The position numbers and the translations under genes are program-made. 64,000 nt of DNA from contig DASYXT010000080.1 in assembly GCA_035934555.1 (NCBI GenBank), forward strand, positions 24,935-88,934. Direction: 5' to 3'. Below the pieces are notes generated by a model, which was not told the DNA's origin, made no database searches, and worked only from the letters and a program-made list of their open reading frames with translations. This document shows positions 1 through 9,009 of the stretch, in pieces (the first letter of the stretch is position 1; every line of letters begins with the position of its first letter). Source of the stretch: DASYXT01 sp035934555 (GTDB lineage: Bacteria; Verrucomicrobiota; Verrucomicrobiia; Limisphaerales; UBA8199).

Positions 1-123
1 CGGCGCAGGTGCGCCGAGTGCCGCCATCGAGTATTCCTTTACTTGCGCCGACGGATTTGTTTGAATCGGACCGGGCTGGCAGAGATGGATTAGCAGGGAA
101 GGCTGCCGAAGATTGTTCGGAAG

Positions 124-798
124 GTGAGCGCAACGAAACAAAAAATCCGTATTTTAATTGCTGACGACCATCCGGTTGTGCGCAAAGGCTTGCAGTCGTG
201 TCTGGCGCGGCAGGATACGCTGAAAGTCGTCGGAGAAGCCAGCGATGGTGAGGAAGCGCTGGCCAAAGCGTTGGAGCTGGCACCGGATGTTGTCCTGCTG
301 GACATCTCGATGCCGCGCCGGGATGGCCTGGCCGTGACGGAAATCCTTCGCCGCCAGGCGCCGGAGATCAAAATCCTCGTGCTGTCAGTGCACAGCAATC
401 GCGAGTATATTTTCCGCATCATCCAGGCAGGCGCTCACGGCTACGTTTCCAAGGAAGCCCCCACCGACCAGTTGGTGCGCGCCATCCAAACGGTGTTCGA
501 GGGGCAGACCTTTTTCAGCCCGGAAGCCGCCCAGGAGGCTTTGCACCGGCTGGTCCAAAACGGCGGCAAGCGCGAGCCCTTCGCGCAGCTTACCGCGCGT
601 GAGCGCGAGGTGCTGGTTCTCATTGCGCAGGGTCAGAGCAACAAAGAGATTGCTTCGAAACTCGGGATTGGCGTGCGCACCATCGAAACCCATCGCGAGC
701 GCATCATGCGCCGGCTGGATATTCATTCGGTCGCCGGCCTGACCAAGTTTGCTATTGCCAACGGCCTGGTCCCGTTGGAAGACACGCAACAGCGGTAG
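124..798 (+). CDS. NarL/FixJ-family two-component response regulator
   Basis: A cytoplasmic DNA-binding response regulator of 224 residues, normal for the NarL family. Residues 8-120 are a receiver domain with the acidic pair D14/D15, the phospho-acceptor D60 in LLDISMP, and K110 in YVSKEAP. Residues 155-205 are a LuxR-type helix-turn-helix (LTAREREVLVLIAQG, then NKEIASKLGIGVRTIETHR). The start is GTG, preceded by a weak purine stretch (cggaag). A sensor kinase would be expected as partner; the 123 bases upstream are too short to show one, though open frames run in from the left edge. The target genes are unknown. The family assignment is certain; the signal sensed is not. Confidence 0.93.
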   Translation: MSATKQKIRILIADDHPVVRKGLQSCLARQDTLKVVGEASDGEEALAKALELAPDVVLLDISMPRRDGLAVTEILRRQAPEIKILVLSVHSNREYIFRIIQAGAHGYVSKEAPTDQLVRAIQTVFEGQTFFSPEAAQEALHRLVQNGGKREPFAQLTAREREVLVLIAQGQSNKEIASKLGIGVRTIETHRERIMRRLDIHSVAGLTKFAIANGLVPLEDTQQR

Positions 799-919
799 TC
801 CTTGGGGGCTTTCGGGAGGGCCGAGCCGCCGGAGCGGTTGGACTCCTTTTTGCTTTACTGTTTCCCTTCACGGTGTCATGAATGCCCCTGCGTTCTGAAT
901 CGGAAACCATTAAGCACTT

Positions 920-2305
920 ATGAAACATCCGTACCTGACCTCCACCCTGGGAGTGGTTCTGGCGGCCGGCTTGCTCTTCACCGGTTGCAATAAGGGCCCC
1001 GGCGGCCTCAGCAGCAGCAGCTCACTGAAATCTGCCGAGCCGACGAGTTTCGCCCAAGTGACGAAGCAACTGGATCCTGGCGGCAACCTGTACCTATATC
1101 TGAGCACGGAGCAGTTTCTTGAGGGATTGGCCGGGAAGGTAGCAAATCTGCGCCAACTCACCGAAGCGTTGCCCAACCTGCAAGACAATGATCGCGCGAA
1201 TCTGGGACGTGCCGTGGATATCGTCACCAATCTGATCACCGCCAGCGGGCTACAGGAGATCAGCGGGTTCGGCATGAGCTCGATCGCGACGGAAAAGCAG
1301 TTTTACCACACGAAAATGCTGCTGCACCATTATCCCGGCCAGGGGAAAGGTTTTCTGTGGGCGATGTTCGGGCAAAAGCCGCATGAGCTTGAGGGGTTGC
1401 GCCTGCTGCCAACGCACACCGCCCTGGCGGCATTCTCGGATGCCGACCTCCCGTTGGTGTGGTCGGTGATCCAAAAGCAAGCCGGGCAATCAGGGTTCCC
1501 GCAAGCCGACGAGTGGCTTGGCCGCTGGCCAGGGTTGTTTGAGCAGTTCACCGGCTTGAAGTGGGACCAGGCGCTCAACTCGCTCGGGGGTGAGTTTGGC
1601 ATCGTTGTCACGCTGGATGAGGGACACATGATTACTTTGCCGATTCCCGGCGGAAACAGCCCGCTGGAGATTCCCGAGCCAGCCCTGATGCTGGTCGCCA
1701 AGGTCAACGACGACACCATCTTTAATCGGATTGAAACCGCCCTCACCAAAGTGGGGCAGATGGTGGTCACCAACGACACCCCGGGCCTGAAAATGCGCAC
1801 CGTGCCAGTACCGTTGCCGTTGCCCATTCAGCTTCGCCCGACTGTCGCCACCAGCGAGGGCTATCTGTTCATTGCCACTTCCGATGCCCTTGTAAGAGAC
1901 GCGCTGGCCACCAGGTCCGGCAAAAAACCGGGGCTCCGCTCGACGGACGAGTTTCAACACCTGGCCAAAGACATGCCGCAGCAGGGGAACCAGTTTAGTT
2001 TCGTCAGCCAGCGCTTGGGTCAAACGTTTCTGACGGTCCAAAGCCAGGCGTTGGAGAGGATTCCGGACGGAGGCAAAGCCGAGGCGTTGCAATCGCTGTT
2101 TAAGTCGGCCCACGCGGGGTTTGGCTTCAGCGTGAGTGCCAACACTGATGAAGGCTGGCTCTCGGTGTGCAATGGCAATGAGCACGCGGCCAAGGTGCTC
2201 GTGGCGGGGGCCGTGGTCCCCGTAGCCGTCGCTTCGGCGATCGCCATTCCTGCCATCGCAAAATTGAAGGCCAGAGCCCAGCACGGACAGGATTCGGGGC
2301 AATAA
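920..2305 (+). CDS. Predicted lipoprotein of unknown function
   Basis: The 461-residue product begins with a lipoprotein signal: charged MKH, a hydrophobic stretch, and the lipobox LFTGC with the lipidated Cys at residue 23, so it should be membrane anchored and face the periplasm. I recognise no enzymatic motif. The body alternates hydrophobic and polar segments, with a Pro-rich loop (VPVPLPLPIQLRP) near residue 300. Near the C-terminus a hydrophobic segment of about 22 residues (VAGAVVPVAVASAIAIPAIAK) resembles a pilin-type or membrane helix. It is followed by a short polar tail. It lies 121 bases after the response regulator gene and may or may not be its target. Confidence 0.8.
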   Translation: MKHPYLTSTLGVVLAAGLLFTGCNKGPGGLSSSSSLKSAEPTSFAQVTKQLDPGGNLYLYLSTEQFLEGLAGKVANLRQLTEALPNLQDNDRANLGRAVDIVTNLITASGLQEISGFGMSSIATEKQFYHTKMLLHHYPGQGKGFLWAMFGQKPHELEGLRLLPTHTALAAFSDADLPLVWSVIQKQAGQSGFPQADEWLGRWPGLFEQFTGLKWDQALNSLGGEFGIVVTLDEGHMITLPIPGGNSPLEIPEPALMLVAKVNDDTIFNRIETALTKVGQMVVTNDTPGLKMRTVPVPLPLPIQLRPTVATSEGYLFIATSDALVRDALATRSGKKPGLRSTDEFQHLAKDMPQQGNQFSFVSQRLGQTFLTVQSQALERIPDGGKAEALQSLFKSAHAGFGFSVSANTDEGWLSVCNGNEHAAKVLVAGAVVPVAVASAIAIPAIAKLKARAQHGQDSGQ

Positions 2306-2506
2306 GCTCAAATAAGGTCTAACGCGCGCTTCAGGGTGGTCCTCTCTCCCCGCGAGACGTGGAAATGGGTGAGAGCGTCGGAAATTTGATCTAGAGAATC
2401 TTAGTTCTTTTGCTGGTTTGCTCTCTAAAGTTCGAGTTGGACCTCGGAAGGCGAGCTTGAACGTTCGGCATCGGAGTCCTCTGTTAGCGGCCACACCCGG
2501 CGAGCT

Positions 2507-2534
2507 TTGAATTGTCGCAGTTCCGGCTTATTCT
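2507..2534 (+). promoter_or_regulatory. Possible sigma70-type promoter for hrpB
   Basis: TTGAAT at 2507-2512 and TATTCT at 2529-2534 are separated by 16 bases, each matching 4 of 6 consensus positions. Transcription would start near 2541, only a few bases before the ATG at 2544, so the message would be nearly leaderless. The rest of the 238-base gap before hrpB shows nothing else. Confidence 0.3.
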
Positions 2535-2543
2535 TTTCTGCCG

Positions 2544-5090
2544 ATGGCGGAGCGATTGCCCATCTACGAACTGGAATCCAGCCTGATCGCGGGTGTGCGC
2601 GAGCAGCGGCGCGTGCTGCTGTCGGCCCCGACCGGCTCGGGCAAATCCACCCAAGTGCCCCAGATGCTGCTGGACCACGGGGTATTGGGAGCGGGCCAGG
2701 TGGTGGTGTTGCAACCCCGGCGCCTGGCGACACGCTTGCTTGCTGCACGGGTCGCGTGGGAGCGCCAGGTCGAACTGGGCCGCGAAGTCGGATACCAAAT
2801 CCGGTTTGAAAACGTCACCGGACCCCAAACCCGCATCCGCTTTGTCACCGAAGGGGTCCTGTTGCGCCAAATGGTCCAGGACGCAAAACTACCCGGCATC
2901 GCGGCGCTCATTTTTGACGAGTTCCACGAGCGGCACCTGTATGGCGACATCACGCTGGCGCGCGCGTTGGATTTACAGGAGCACGAACGGCCGGACCTGA
3001 AGGTGCTGGTGATGTCGGCGACGCTGGATATCGAGCGGCTCGAGCAGTACCTCGCCCCCTGTATCGTGCTCGAATCACAAGGACGCACTCACCCGGTGGC
3101 TATTGAGTTTGCCGAGCTGCCTGGCTACGCCAACAAGGAGCCGATTTGGGACCAGGCTGCCGAAGCGTTTGGCCGGTTCGTGCGCAGCGGTGGTGAAGGC
3201 GATGTGCTGGTCTTTATGCCGGGCAGTTTCGAGATTTCCCAGACGATTGACGCGCTGCGCCACACCGATGAATCCCGCGGATTCATCCTGCTGCCGTTGC
3301 ACGGGGAACTGCCGCCGCGCGAGCAGGACGCCGCCATCGCCCGGTATGATAAGCGCAAGGTCGTGGTGGCGACCAATGTAGCCGAAACCTCACTGACCAT
3401 CGATGGCATCCGCTGCGTCATTGACAGCGGTCTGGCACGCATCCCCCGCTACGATCCCTATCGCGGCATCAACACGCTGCTGATTGACAAAATCAGCCGC
3501 GCCTCGGCCGACCAGCGCGCCGGCCGCGCCGGCCGCACTGCGCCCGGCGTTTGCCTGCGCCTGTGGTCGCGCGACGAGCACGCGCACCGGCCCGCGCAGG
3601 AGACCCCGGAGGTGAAACGGCTCGACCTGGCTGAGGTGGCGCTGACGCTCAAGGCCGCGGGTGTCGAGGACCTGAGAAAATTCCGCTGGCTTGAGGCGCC
3701 GGAAGAGCAGGCGCTGGCCCACGCGGAGGAGTTGCTGCTCGATTTAGGCGCGCTGGCGCACACTGGGCCGCCGCATCCGATTAGCGCGACCGGGCGCAAG
3801 ATGCTCGCCTTCCCGTTACACCCGCGTTACTCCCGCATGCTTCTGGCGGCGCGGGACTATGGCTGCGTGTACCAGGCTTGCCTGGTTGCGGCGCTCACCC
3901 AGGGCCGCGACCTGCTGCTGCGCAATGTCGAACGCGAAACCGCTCGCTGGCGCGACGACCTGCTGGGTGACAAAGTCGCCAGCGATTTTTGGCTGCTGAT
4001 GCGCGCCTGGACCTATGCGATGAAAAACCAGTTCCGCCTCGAGGCCTGCCGCCGTCTTGGCATTCACATGGTCACTGCGCGCCAGGTCGGTCCCCTGTTC
4101 CAGCAGTTCCTCGATTTGGCCAAGCGCGAAGGTCTCGCGACCGAACCGCGTGAGGTGCCCGACCAGGCGTTGCAAAAGTGCATCCTCATCGGATTCAGCG
4201 ATCGTGTCGCACGGCGAGTCGATAGCGGCACGTTGCGCTGCGACCTGGTCCATGGCCGGCGTGGCGTACTGGCTCGTGAGAGTGCCTTACAGAACAGTCC
4301 GTTGCTGGTCGCCGCCGAGGTGCGGGAGGTCGAAGGCAAAGATAAGAGCGTCAATACGATCCTGAGCCTGGCCACCGCCATTGAGGAACCCTGGTTGCAT
4401 GAGTTATTTGCCGAGGATATTTCGAGAGCATTGCGGGTGTTTTACGACGCGACCGGCAAGCGGGTTTATGCCGAGGAACAGCTTCGGTTTCGGGACCTGG
4501 CGCTCGGCTCGAAGCGGGTCGAGCCACCTTCGGCGGATGAAGCCGCCCGATTGCTCGCCGAAGAAGTTCTCGCGGGCCGGTTGGTCCTTAAAGAGTGGGA
4601 CCACGCCGTCGAGCAATGGATTTTGCGGTTGAACCTGCTGGCGCAATGGTGCCCGGAACTCCAGTTGCCGCCGCTGACCGATGCCGCTCGGCGCGCGCTC
4701 ATCGAGCAACTGTGCCACGGCGCTTTCGGATATAAAGATATTAAGGACAAACCGGTCAAGTCGGTGGTCCGAAGCTGGTTAAACGCGGCGCAACAGGACT
4801 TGTTGGAAAAGCACGCGCCGGAACGGCTGGCGCTGGGCAACGGCCGTACGCCCAAAGTGAACTATGAACCCGGCGCGCCGCCACACATCGCGCTGCGCAT
4901 TCAGGAACTTTATGACGTGACCCAGACGCCACGCGTTGGCATGGGCCGTGTGCCGGTCCTGGTCCACATTCTCGCGCCCAATATGCGCCCGGTGCAAATC
5001 ACACAGGACCTGGCAAGCTTCTGGCGCGAGCAGTACCCGCGGGTGAAACAGGAGCTCCAACGCAAGTATCCGAAGCATCCGTGGCGCTGA
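2544..5090 (+). CDS. hrpB: ATP-dependent RNA helicase HrpB (DEAH box)
   Basis: A DEAH/RHA-type helicase of 848 residues, close to the usual HrpB length of about 810-850. Visible motifs in order are Walker A GSGKST at residues 31-36, the Walker B variant DEFH near residue 126, SATLD near 160, the second RecA domain with TNVAETSLTIDG near 275, and QRAGRAGRTAPG near 325. The C-terminal third carries the HrpB-specific region and ends in the characteristic YPKHPWR. DEFH instead of DEAH is usual for HrpB. It is presumed to unwind RNA using ATP, but the physiological substrate of HrpB is poorly known. The ATG at 2544 lies directly before the conserved N-terminal helix. Confidence 0.95.
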   Translation: MAERLPIYELESSLIAGVREQRRVLLSAPTGSGKSTQVPQMLLDHGVLGAGQVVVLQPRRLATRLLAARVAWERQVELGREVGYQIRFENVTGPQTRIRFVTEGVLLRQMVQDAKLPGIAALIFDEFHERHLYGDITLARALDLQEHERPDLKVLVMSATLDIERLEQYLAPCIVLESQGRTHPVAIEFAELPGYANKEPIWDQAAEAFGRFVRSGGEGDVLVFMPGSFEISQTIDALRHTDESRGFILLPLHGELPPREQDAAIARYDKRKVVVATNVAETSLTIDGIRCVIDSGLARIPRYDPYRGINTLLIDKISRASADQRAGRAGRTAPGVCLRLWSRDEHAHRPAQETPEVKRLDLAEVALTLKAAGVEDLRKFRWLEAPEEQALAHAEELLLDLGALAHTGPPHPISATGRKMLAFPLHPRYSRMLLAARDYGCVYQACLVAALTQGRDLLLRNVERETARWRDDLLGDKVASDFWLLMRAWTYAMKNQFRLEACRRLGIHMVTARQVGPLFQQFLDLAKREGLATEPREVPDQALQKCILIGFSDRVARRVDSGTLRCDLVHGRRGVLARESALQNSPLLVAAEVREVEGKDKSVNTILSLATAIEEPWLHELFAEDISRALRVFYDATGKRVYAEEQLRFRDLALGSKRVEPPSADEAARLLAEEVLAGRLVLKEWDHAVEQWILRLNLLAQWCPELQLPPLTDAARRALIEQLCHGAFGYKDIKDKPVKSVVRSWLNAAQQDLLEKHAPERLALGNGRTPKVNYEPGAPPHIALRIQELYDVTQTPRVGMGRVPVLVHILAPNMRPVQITQDLASFWREQYPRVKQELQRKYPKHPWR

Positions 5091-5158
5091 GCGGTCACTG
5101 ATCGATTCCGAGGCCGTGTAAAATTGACAATCTTGTGAGCGTCGTTCACCCTCACCGA

Positions 5159-6079
5159 ATGGCAAAGCCAGCTTTGGGCCGAGGCCTGGGAGCGTTGTTG
5201 GGGGGCACCCCCGTCGCGAAACCTCCTCTCTCGGCGGCTATCCCGGATTCCGGCGGCGAAAATTCTCCGCCGGCGGAACCGCGCGACCAGGTCCAGCGCG
5301 TGCCGCTGGCCCGCGTCGTTCCGTGCCCGTTTCAACCTCGCAAAGATTTTCCGGCGGAGACCCTGCGCGAGCTGGCGGACTCTATCCGCGAACAAGGCAT
5401 TGTTCAGCCGTTAATAGTCCGCGAACGCAAGGGCCACCTTGAGCTCATCGCCGGCGAGCGCCGATGGCGCGCGGCGCAACTGTTGAATTTGGCCGAGGTG
5501 CCGGTGATTCTCCGGCAGGCCGATGACCGGGCGGTGCTGGAATTGGCGCTCATCGAGAATCTCCAGCGCGAGAACCTCAATGCCATCGAGGAAGCCCAGG
5601 GTTACGCGCAATTGCTGAGCCAATTCAAGCTTACCCAGGAGGAGATCGCGCTCAAAGTGGGGAAAAGCCGGGCGGTGGTCGCTAATGCACTGCGCCTGCT
5701 GAAGCTCGCGCCGGAAATCCAGGCTTGCTTGCGGGATGGGCGCTTGTCGGTCGGCCACGCCAAAGTCATCCTCGGCCTGGCGACGGAAGCCCAACAGAAA
5801 GCCGCCGCCGACCGTATTCGCCGTGACGGTCTGAACGTGAGGCAAACCGAGGTGCTCGTGGCGCATCTGCAGGCCCGGGCTGCCGGGCAGCCGCATGCGC
5901 CCGCCGCGCCCGATTTGCGCGATGCCCATGTGGTTAGCCTCGAAAGCCAACTTCGGGAACGGCTTGGGACCAAAGTTCGCCTGCGTTATGCACAGGGGAA
6001 GGGGGCAGTAGAAATAGTGTTTTTCAGCGATGCCGAACTGGAGCGGGTCCTCCAATTGCTCGGCATCAATGCAGATTAA
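5159..6079 (+). CDS. parB: Chromosome-partitioning protein ParB
   Basis: ParB binds parS and spreads on DNA as a CTP-dependent clamp during chromosome segregation. The protein starts KPALGRGLGALLGG, a classic ParB N-terminus, which is why the ATG at 5159 is preferred over the in-frame GTG at 5135 that would add eight residues. The Noc/ParB nuclease-like domain shows RKDF, ELIAGERRWRAAQ and ENLQRENLNAIEEA. It is followed by a helix-turn-helix region (TQEEIALKVGKSRAVVANALRLLKL) and a C-terminal dimerisation segment. No parA gene lies beside it in this window and I saw no canonical parS (TGTTTCACGTGAAACA). It is 68 bases after hrpB. Confidence 0.94.
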   Translation: MAKPALGRGLGALLGGTPVAKPPLSAAIPDSGGENSPPAEPRDQVQRVPLARVVPCPFQPRKDFPAETLRELADSIREQGIVQPLIVRERKGHLELIAGERRWRAAQLLNLAEVPVILRQADDRAVLELALIENLQRENLNAIEEAQGYAQLLSQFKLTQEEIALKVGKSRAVVANALRLLKLAPEIQACLRDGRLSVGHAKVILGLATEAQQKAAADRIRRDGLNVRQTEVLVAHLQARAAGQPHAPAAPDLRDAHVVSLESQLRERLGTKVRLRYAQGKGAVEIVFFSDAELERVLQLLGINAD

Positions 6080-6142
6080 AGGCATGTGGCGCTCCGTTCG
6101 TCCTCGGCCAAACTCTCCTTTCAAGCAACCTATACTCTTCAC

Positions 6143-7261
6143 ATGAGCAATACTGAACTCCGAGAACAAACCGCTTCGCGCCTGTTGGCAGCGCTGCCCC
6201 GTGCTGCACAATTGACCGCCTTTGTCGGGCTGGATGGTTTTGTCGATGAAATCCTGCACGTGGTGGATAAACGCGAGAGTGCCGACAAGTACGTGCGGCT
6301 GCCGACGATTGCGCAATTGGCGCAGCGGCTGGCCGCCGCGGCCGGCCGCAGCACCAACATCGAGTTGGTCAGTCAATTGACCAAGCTCGGGGGCAACGGT
6401 CCCATCATGGGCAACGCCCTCGCCAGTTTCGGCCTTAAGGTTACCTACCTGGGCATCCTCGGTTATCCCAATTTGCATCCGGTGTTTGCGCAGTTTGCGC
6501 AGCGCGCGCAGGTTCATTCGATTGCCGAGCCGGGTTATACCGATGCGCTCGAATTCGAGGACGGGAAGGTCATGCTCGGCAAGCATCAGTCCTTGAAACA
6601 AATGACCTGGGACAACATCAAGACCCGTTTTGGCCGTGATAAGTTCGCCGAGCTCTTCGGGTCGGCCGACCTGGTCGGATTCGTGAATTGGACGATGCTC
6701 ACCGCCATGAGCGATATCTGGTCGGCCGTGCTGAAAGAAATCTGTCCGGGGATGAAAGGGCCGCGGCGCAAACTATTCATTGATTTGGCGGACCCGGAGA
6801 AGCGGACGCATGAAGACGTGGTGCACGCACTCGAATTAGTCGCGGCTTTTCAGAAATACTTCGACGTGATCCTCGGGCTCAATGAAAAAGAAAGCCTCGA
6901 GGTGGGCGGTCATTTGGGACTGAAAACCGACACGCACACACCGGAGGGCTTGCAGAAGCTTTGCCAGGACATCCACTTACGAATTCAAGTGGATACTTTG
7001 GTGGTGCATCCGACCGCCTACGCGCTGGCTTCCGGGCCGGACTCGTTGGGGTTAGTGCAGGGTCCCTTCACGCCCAAACCGAAGATCACGACCGGCGCGG
7101 GCGACCACTTTAATTCCGGCTTCTGCCTGGGCAAGCTGTTGGGCCTCTCGACCGAACAGTGCCTGCTGACAGGCGTCACCACCAGCGGCTTTTATGTCCG
7201 CTCCGGTCAGAGCCCGACCATCAAAGATTTGGCAGACATGTTGCGAAATTGGCCTGTTTGA
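6143..7261 (+). CDS. PfkB-family carbohydrate/nucleoside kinase
   Basis: A PfkB (ribokinase superfamily) kinase that phosphorylates a sugar or related substrate with ATP. The N-terminal half holds GLDGFVDEI and the Gly-rich KLGGNGPIMGNAL, corresponding to substrate-binding loops. The C-terminal signature TTGAGDHFNSGFCLG contains the catalytic Asp and anion-hole glycines. With 372 residues it is somewhat longer than ribokinase. The ATG at 6143 is preferred to the in-frame GTG at 6086. A TATACT hexamer at 6131-6136 immediately precedes the ATG and could be a -10 box, but no -35 is clear. The substrate cannot be told from sequence alone. def follows after 15 bases, so the two may be co-transcribed. 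Confidence 0.88.
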   Translation: MSNTELREQTASRLLAALPRAAQLTAFVGLDGFVDEILHVVDKRESADKYVRLPTIAQLAQRLAAAAGRSTNIELVSQLTKLGGNGPIMGNALASFGLKVTYLGILGYPNLHPVFAQFAQRAQVHSIAEPGYTDALEFEDGKVMLGKHQSLKQMTWDNIKTRFGRDKFAELFGSADLVGFVNWTMLTAMSDIWSAVLKEICPGMKGPRRKLFIDLADPEKRTHEDVVHALELVAAFQKYFDVILGLNEKESLEVGGHLGLKTDTHTPEGLQKLCQDIHLRIQVDTLVVHPTAYALASGPDSLGLVQGPFTPKPKITTGAGDHFNSGFCLGKLLGLSTEQCLLTGVTTSGFYVRSGQSPTIKDLADMLRNWPV

Positions 7262-7276
7262 TTAGACTGACAGGTC

Positions 7277-7840
7277 ATGGTTTTACCAGTAGTTAAGTAC
7301 GGCACACCCGTCCTGAGGAAGAAAGGGGCGGCGGTCGAATCCATCACGCCGACCGTCAAGAAACTGATCGCCGACATGTTCGAGACGATGTACGCGTTCA
7401 AGGGCATTGGCCTGGCGGCGCAGCAGGTCGGCGTGCCCATCCAATTGACCGTTCTGGACGTGCGCGGAGTTACGGACCGTCCCTCGGCGGCGGAGCTGCG
7501 GGGGGAGCCGGTTGATGTGGCGAGCCTCATGCCGCTGGTGCTGATTAATCCCGAGGTGTCGCCCGTCGGCACACCGGTAGCCGGTCCTGAGGGCTGCTTG
7601 AGTTTTCCCGAGATTTTCGCGGACATCGTCCGGCCCGAGGTGGTCGATGTTAAGGCAAAGGACGCCGAGGGCCGGCCGCTGGAATTTCGCTGTTCCGGCT
7701 TGCTCTGCCGCGCCGTGCAACACGAACTGGATCACCTCCACGGGATTTTGTTTATCGATCGGATGGACAAGAAGACCAAGGAGGAATTGCGGCCCGAATT
7801 GGAGCAATTGCAGGCGGAGACCAAGGCAGCGCTGAAATAG
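7277..7840 (+). CDS. def: Peptide deformylase
   Basis: Removes the formyl group from the N-terminal Met of nascent proteins using a metal ion. All three motifs are present: GIGLAAQQ at residues 43-50, EGCLS at 105-109 with the metal-binding Cys107, and HELDH at 149-153 with the two metal-binding His. The first motif has Gln where most family members have Pro (AAQQ rather than AAPQ); that site is not catalytic. At 187 residues the length is normal. There is a roughly 15-residue insertion around residues 66-86 compared with E. coli Def. The ATG lies 15 bases after the kinase stop. Confidence 0.96.
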   Translation: MVLPVVKYGTPVLRKKGAAVESITPTVKKLIADMFETMYAFKGIGLAAQQVGVPIQLTVLDVRGVTDRPSAAELRGEPVDVASLMPLVLINPEVSPVGTPVAGPEGCLSFPEIFADIVRPEVVDVKAKDAEGRPLEFRCSGLLCRAVQHELDHLHGILFIDRMDKKTKEELRPELEQLQAETKAALK

Positions 7841-7910
7841 TGAGCACTACTCCTGCGATACGGCGGGCGAGTTTTGCCTATTATCAATCTGGGAGCAACT
7901 GCCGCTGGTT

Positions 7911-7937
7911 TTGAACTTCGGCAGACGCATTTATAAT
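7911..7937 (+). promoter_or_regulatory. Candidate promoter upstream of the MnmD-like gene
   Basis: A perfect TATAAT at 7932-7937 is preceded by TTGAAC at 7911-7916 with a short 15-base spacer. Transcription from about 7944 would exclude the TTG at 7911 as start codon and favours the ATG at 7956 or the GTG at 7974. Confidence 0.4.
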
Positions 7938-7955
7938 AACTTTTCTACACCTGGA

Positions 7956-8831
7956 ATGGGGGTTTTAGCTCTTGTGTCCAACCCGACTGGATACCGCATC
8001 GTTAAATTGCCCTGCGGCGCGCATAGCGTTCATTCGCTCGCGCACGGCGAGACGTTCCACCCGGTGGTCGGCCCGGTAGTCGAGGCTGAAGCACTCTATG
8101 TGAAGCAGCTTCGACTCCGTGAGCGGTTAGCGCAGCACGAGGGCGAATTTGTGATTTGGGACGTTGGGCTCGGGGCGGCGGCGAACGCCGTCACCGTCTT
8201 GCGCCATACGCAAGATCTCGCTTGTTCACTGCGGTTGGTCAGTTTCGATCATACGCTCGAGCCGCTTGAGTTTGCGCTCAGGAATACCGAACATCTTTCT
8301 TACCTGGTTGGTTCGGAGGAACTGCTGGAGTCGCTGCTGCGCGAGCACCACGCCAGGGTGAGCACCGGCGCACAAACCGTGAATTGGGACCTGCACCTTG
8401 CAGATTTTCCCAGCTTGCTTGCTTCGCCCCGGGCGGCCGCCTTGCCCAAGCCGCACGCGATCATGTTTGATGCCTTTTCGCCCGCGACCAATCCAGTGAT
8501 GTGGACCCAGCCGTTGTTCGCCAACATTTGCCGCCTGCTCGAGCCGGCCCGCCCTTGCGCCTTGCCGACCTATTCCCGCAGCACGATGCTCAGGGTCACT
8601 TTGCTCCTCGCCGGGTTTTTCGTCGGGCGCGGGCATGCGACCGGCGAGAAGGAGGAAACGACGATTGCTGCCAATACGCTGGGGCTATTAGCCGAGCCGC
8701 TGGACGGCGGTTGGCTGCAGCGTGCGCGCCGTTCCAGCAGCGCCGAACCGATGTGGGAACCGCTCTATCGCCAGGCGCCGCTTTCGGAGCACACCTGGGA
8801 GAAATTACAGGCGCATCCGCAATTTCAGTAA
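7956..8831 (+). CDS. mnmD: MnmD/MnmC-N-like tRNA wobble-uridine methyltransferase
   Basis: This resembles the SAM-dependent methyltransferase domain of MnmC (DUF752), which completes mnm5U at position 34 of some tRNAs. Supporting segments are ETFHPVVG near the N-terminus, the SAM-binding WDVGLGAAANA, the acidic SFDHTLEPL after strand 2, and the family signature FDAFSPATNPVMWT. There is no MnmC oxidase domain, so it would be a stand-alone MnmD. An in-frame TTG at 7911 would extend it, but a TATAAT box at 7932-7937 argues for the ATG at 7956 or GTG at 7974. A repeat element begins 15 bases after the stop. The family is likely; the exact tRNA substrate is inferred. Confidence 0.8.
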   Translation: MGVLALVSNPTGYRIVKLPCGAHSVHSLAHGETFHPVVGPVVEAEALYVKQLRLRERLAQHEGEFVIWDVGLGAAANAVTVLRHTQDLACSLRLVSFDHTLEPLEFALRNTEHLSYLVGSEELLESLLREHHARVSTGAQTVNWDLHLADFPSLLASPRAAALPKPHAIMFDAFSPATNPVMWTQPLFANICRLLEPARPCALPTYSRSTMLRVTLLLAGFFVGRGHATGEKEETTIAANTLGLLAEPLDGGWLQRARRSSSAEPMWEPLYRQAPLSEHTWEKLQAHPQFQ

Positions 8832-8845
8832 GCCCCGTAAACTGC

Positions 8846-8997
8846 GGCGCGCGGACTTTAGTCCGCCGCAACGGGTCCACCACTAAACTTCCCTAGCCGA
8901 TCATGCCGCCGACTCCCGGAAAGAAGGTTCACCGCGCTCCAGCAACTCCGAATCGCGCTGATGTTCGGCGCTTGCTGCGGACTGAAGTCCGCGCTCC
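8846..8997. repeat. Inverted-repeat element, copy 1
   Basis: First member of a dispersed family in this window. The left arm (about 8846-8873) contains the palindrome core GCGGACTTTAGTCCGC; the right arm (8972-8997) is its approximate reverse complement with GCGGACTGAAGTCCGC. The arms are separated by about 100 bases with no open frame of note. It fills the space between the convergent mnmD and TPR genes, so it could also act as a transcription stop. Confidence 0.8.
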
Positions 8998-9009
8998 GAG
9001 GGCGTCGGC

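Noticed and set aside
1490..2494. 334-codon open frame on the minus strand
   Set aside because: Antisense to the lipoprotein gene; composition is typical of the shadow frame in GC-rich DNA.
5159..6079. parS sites or a parA partner near parB
   Set aside because: No TGTTTCACGTGAAACA-like site or Walker-type parA gene is visible near parB in the window.
5411..6601. 396-codon open frame on the minus strand
   Set aside because: It spans parB and the kinase gene in antisense, both firmly identified, and has no family features.
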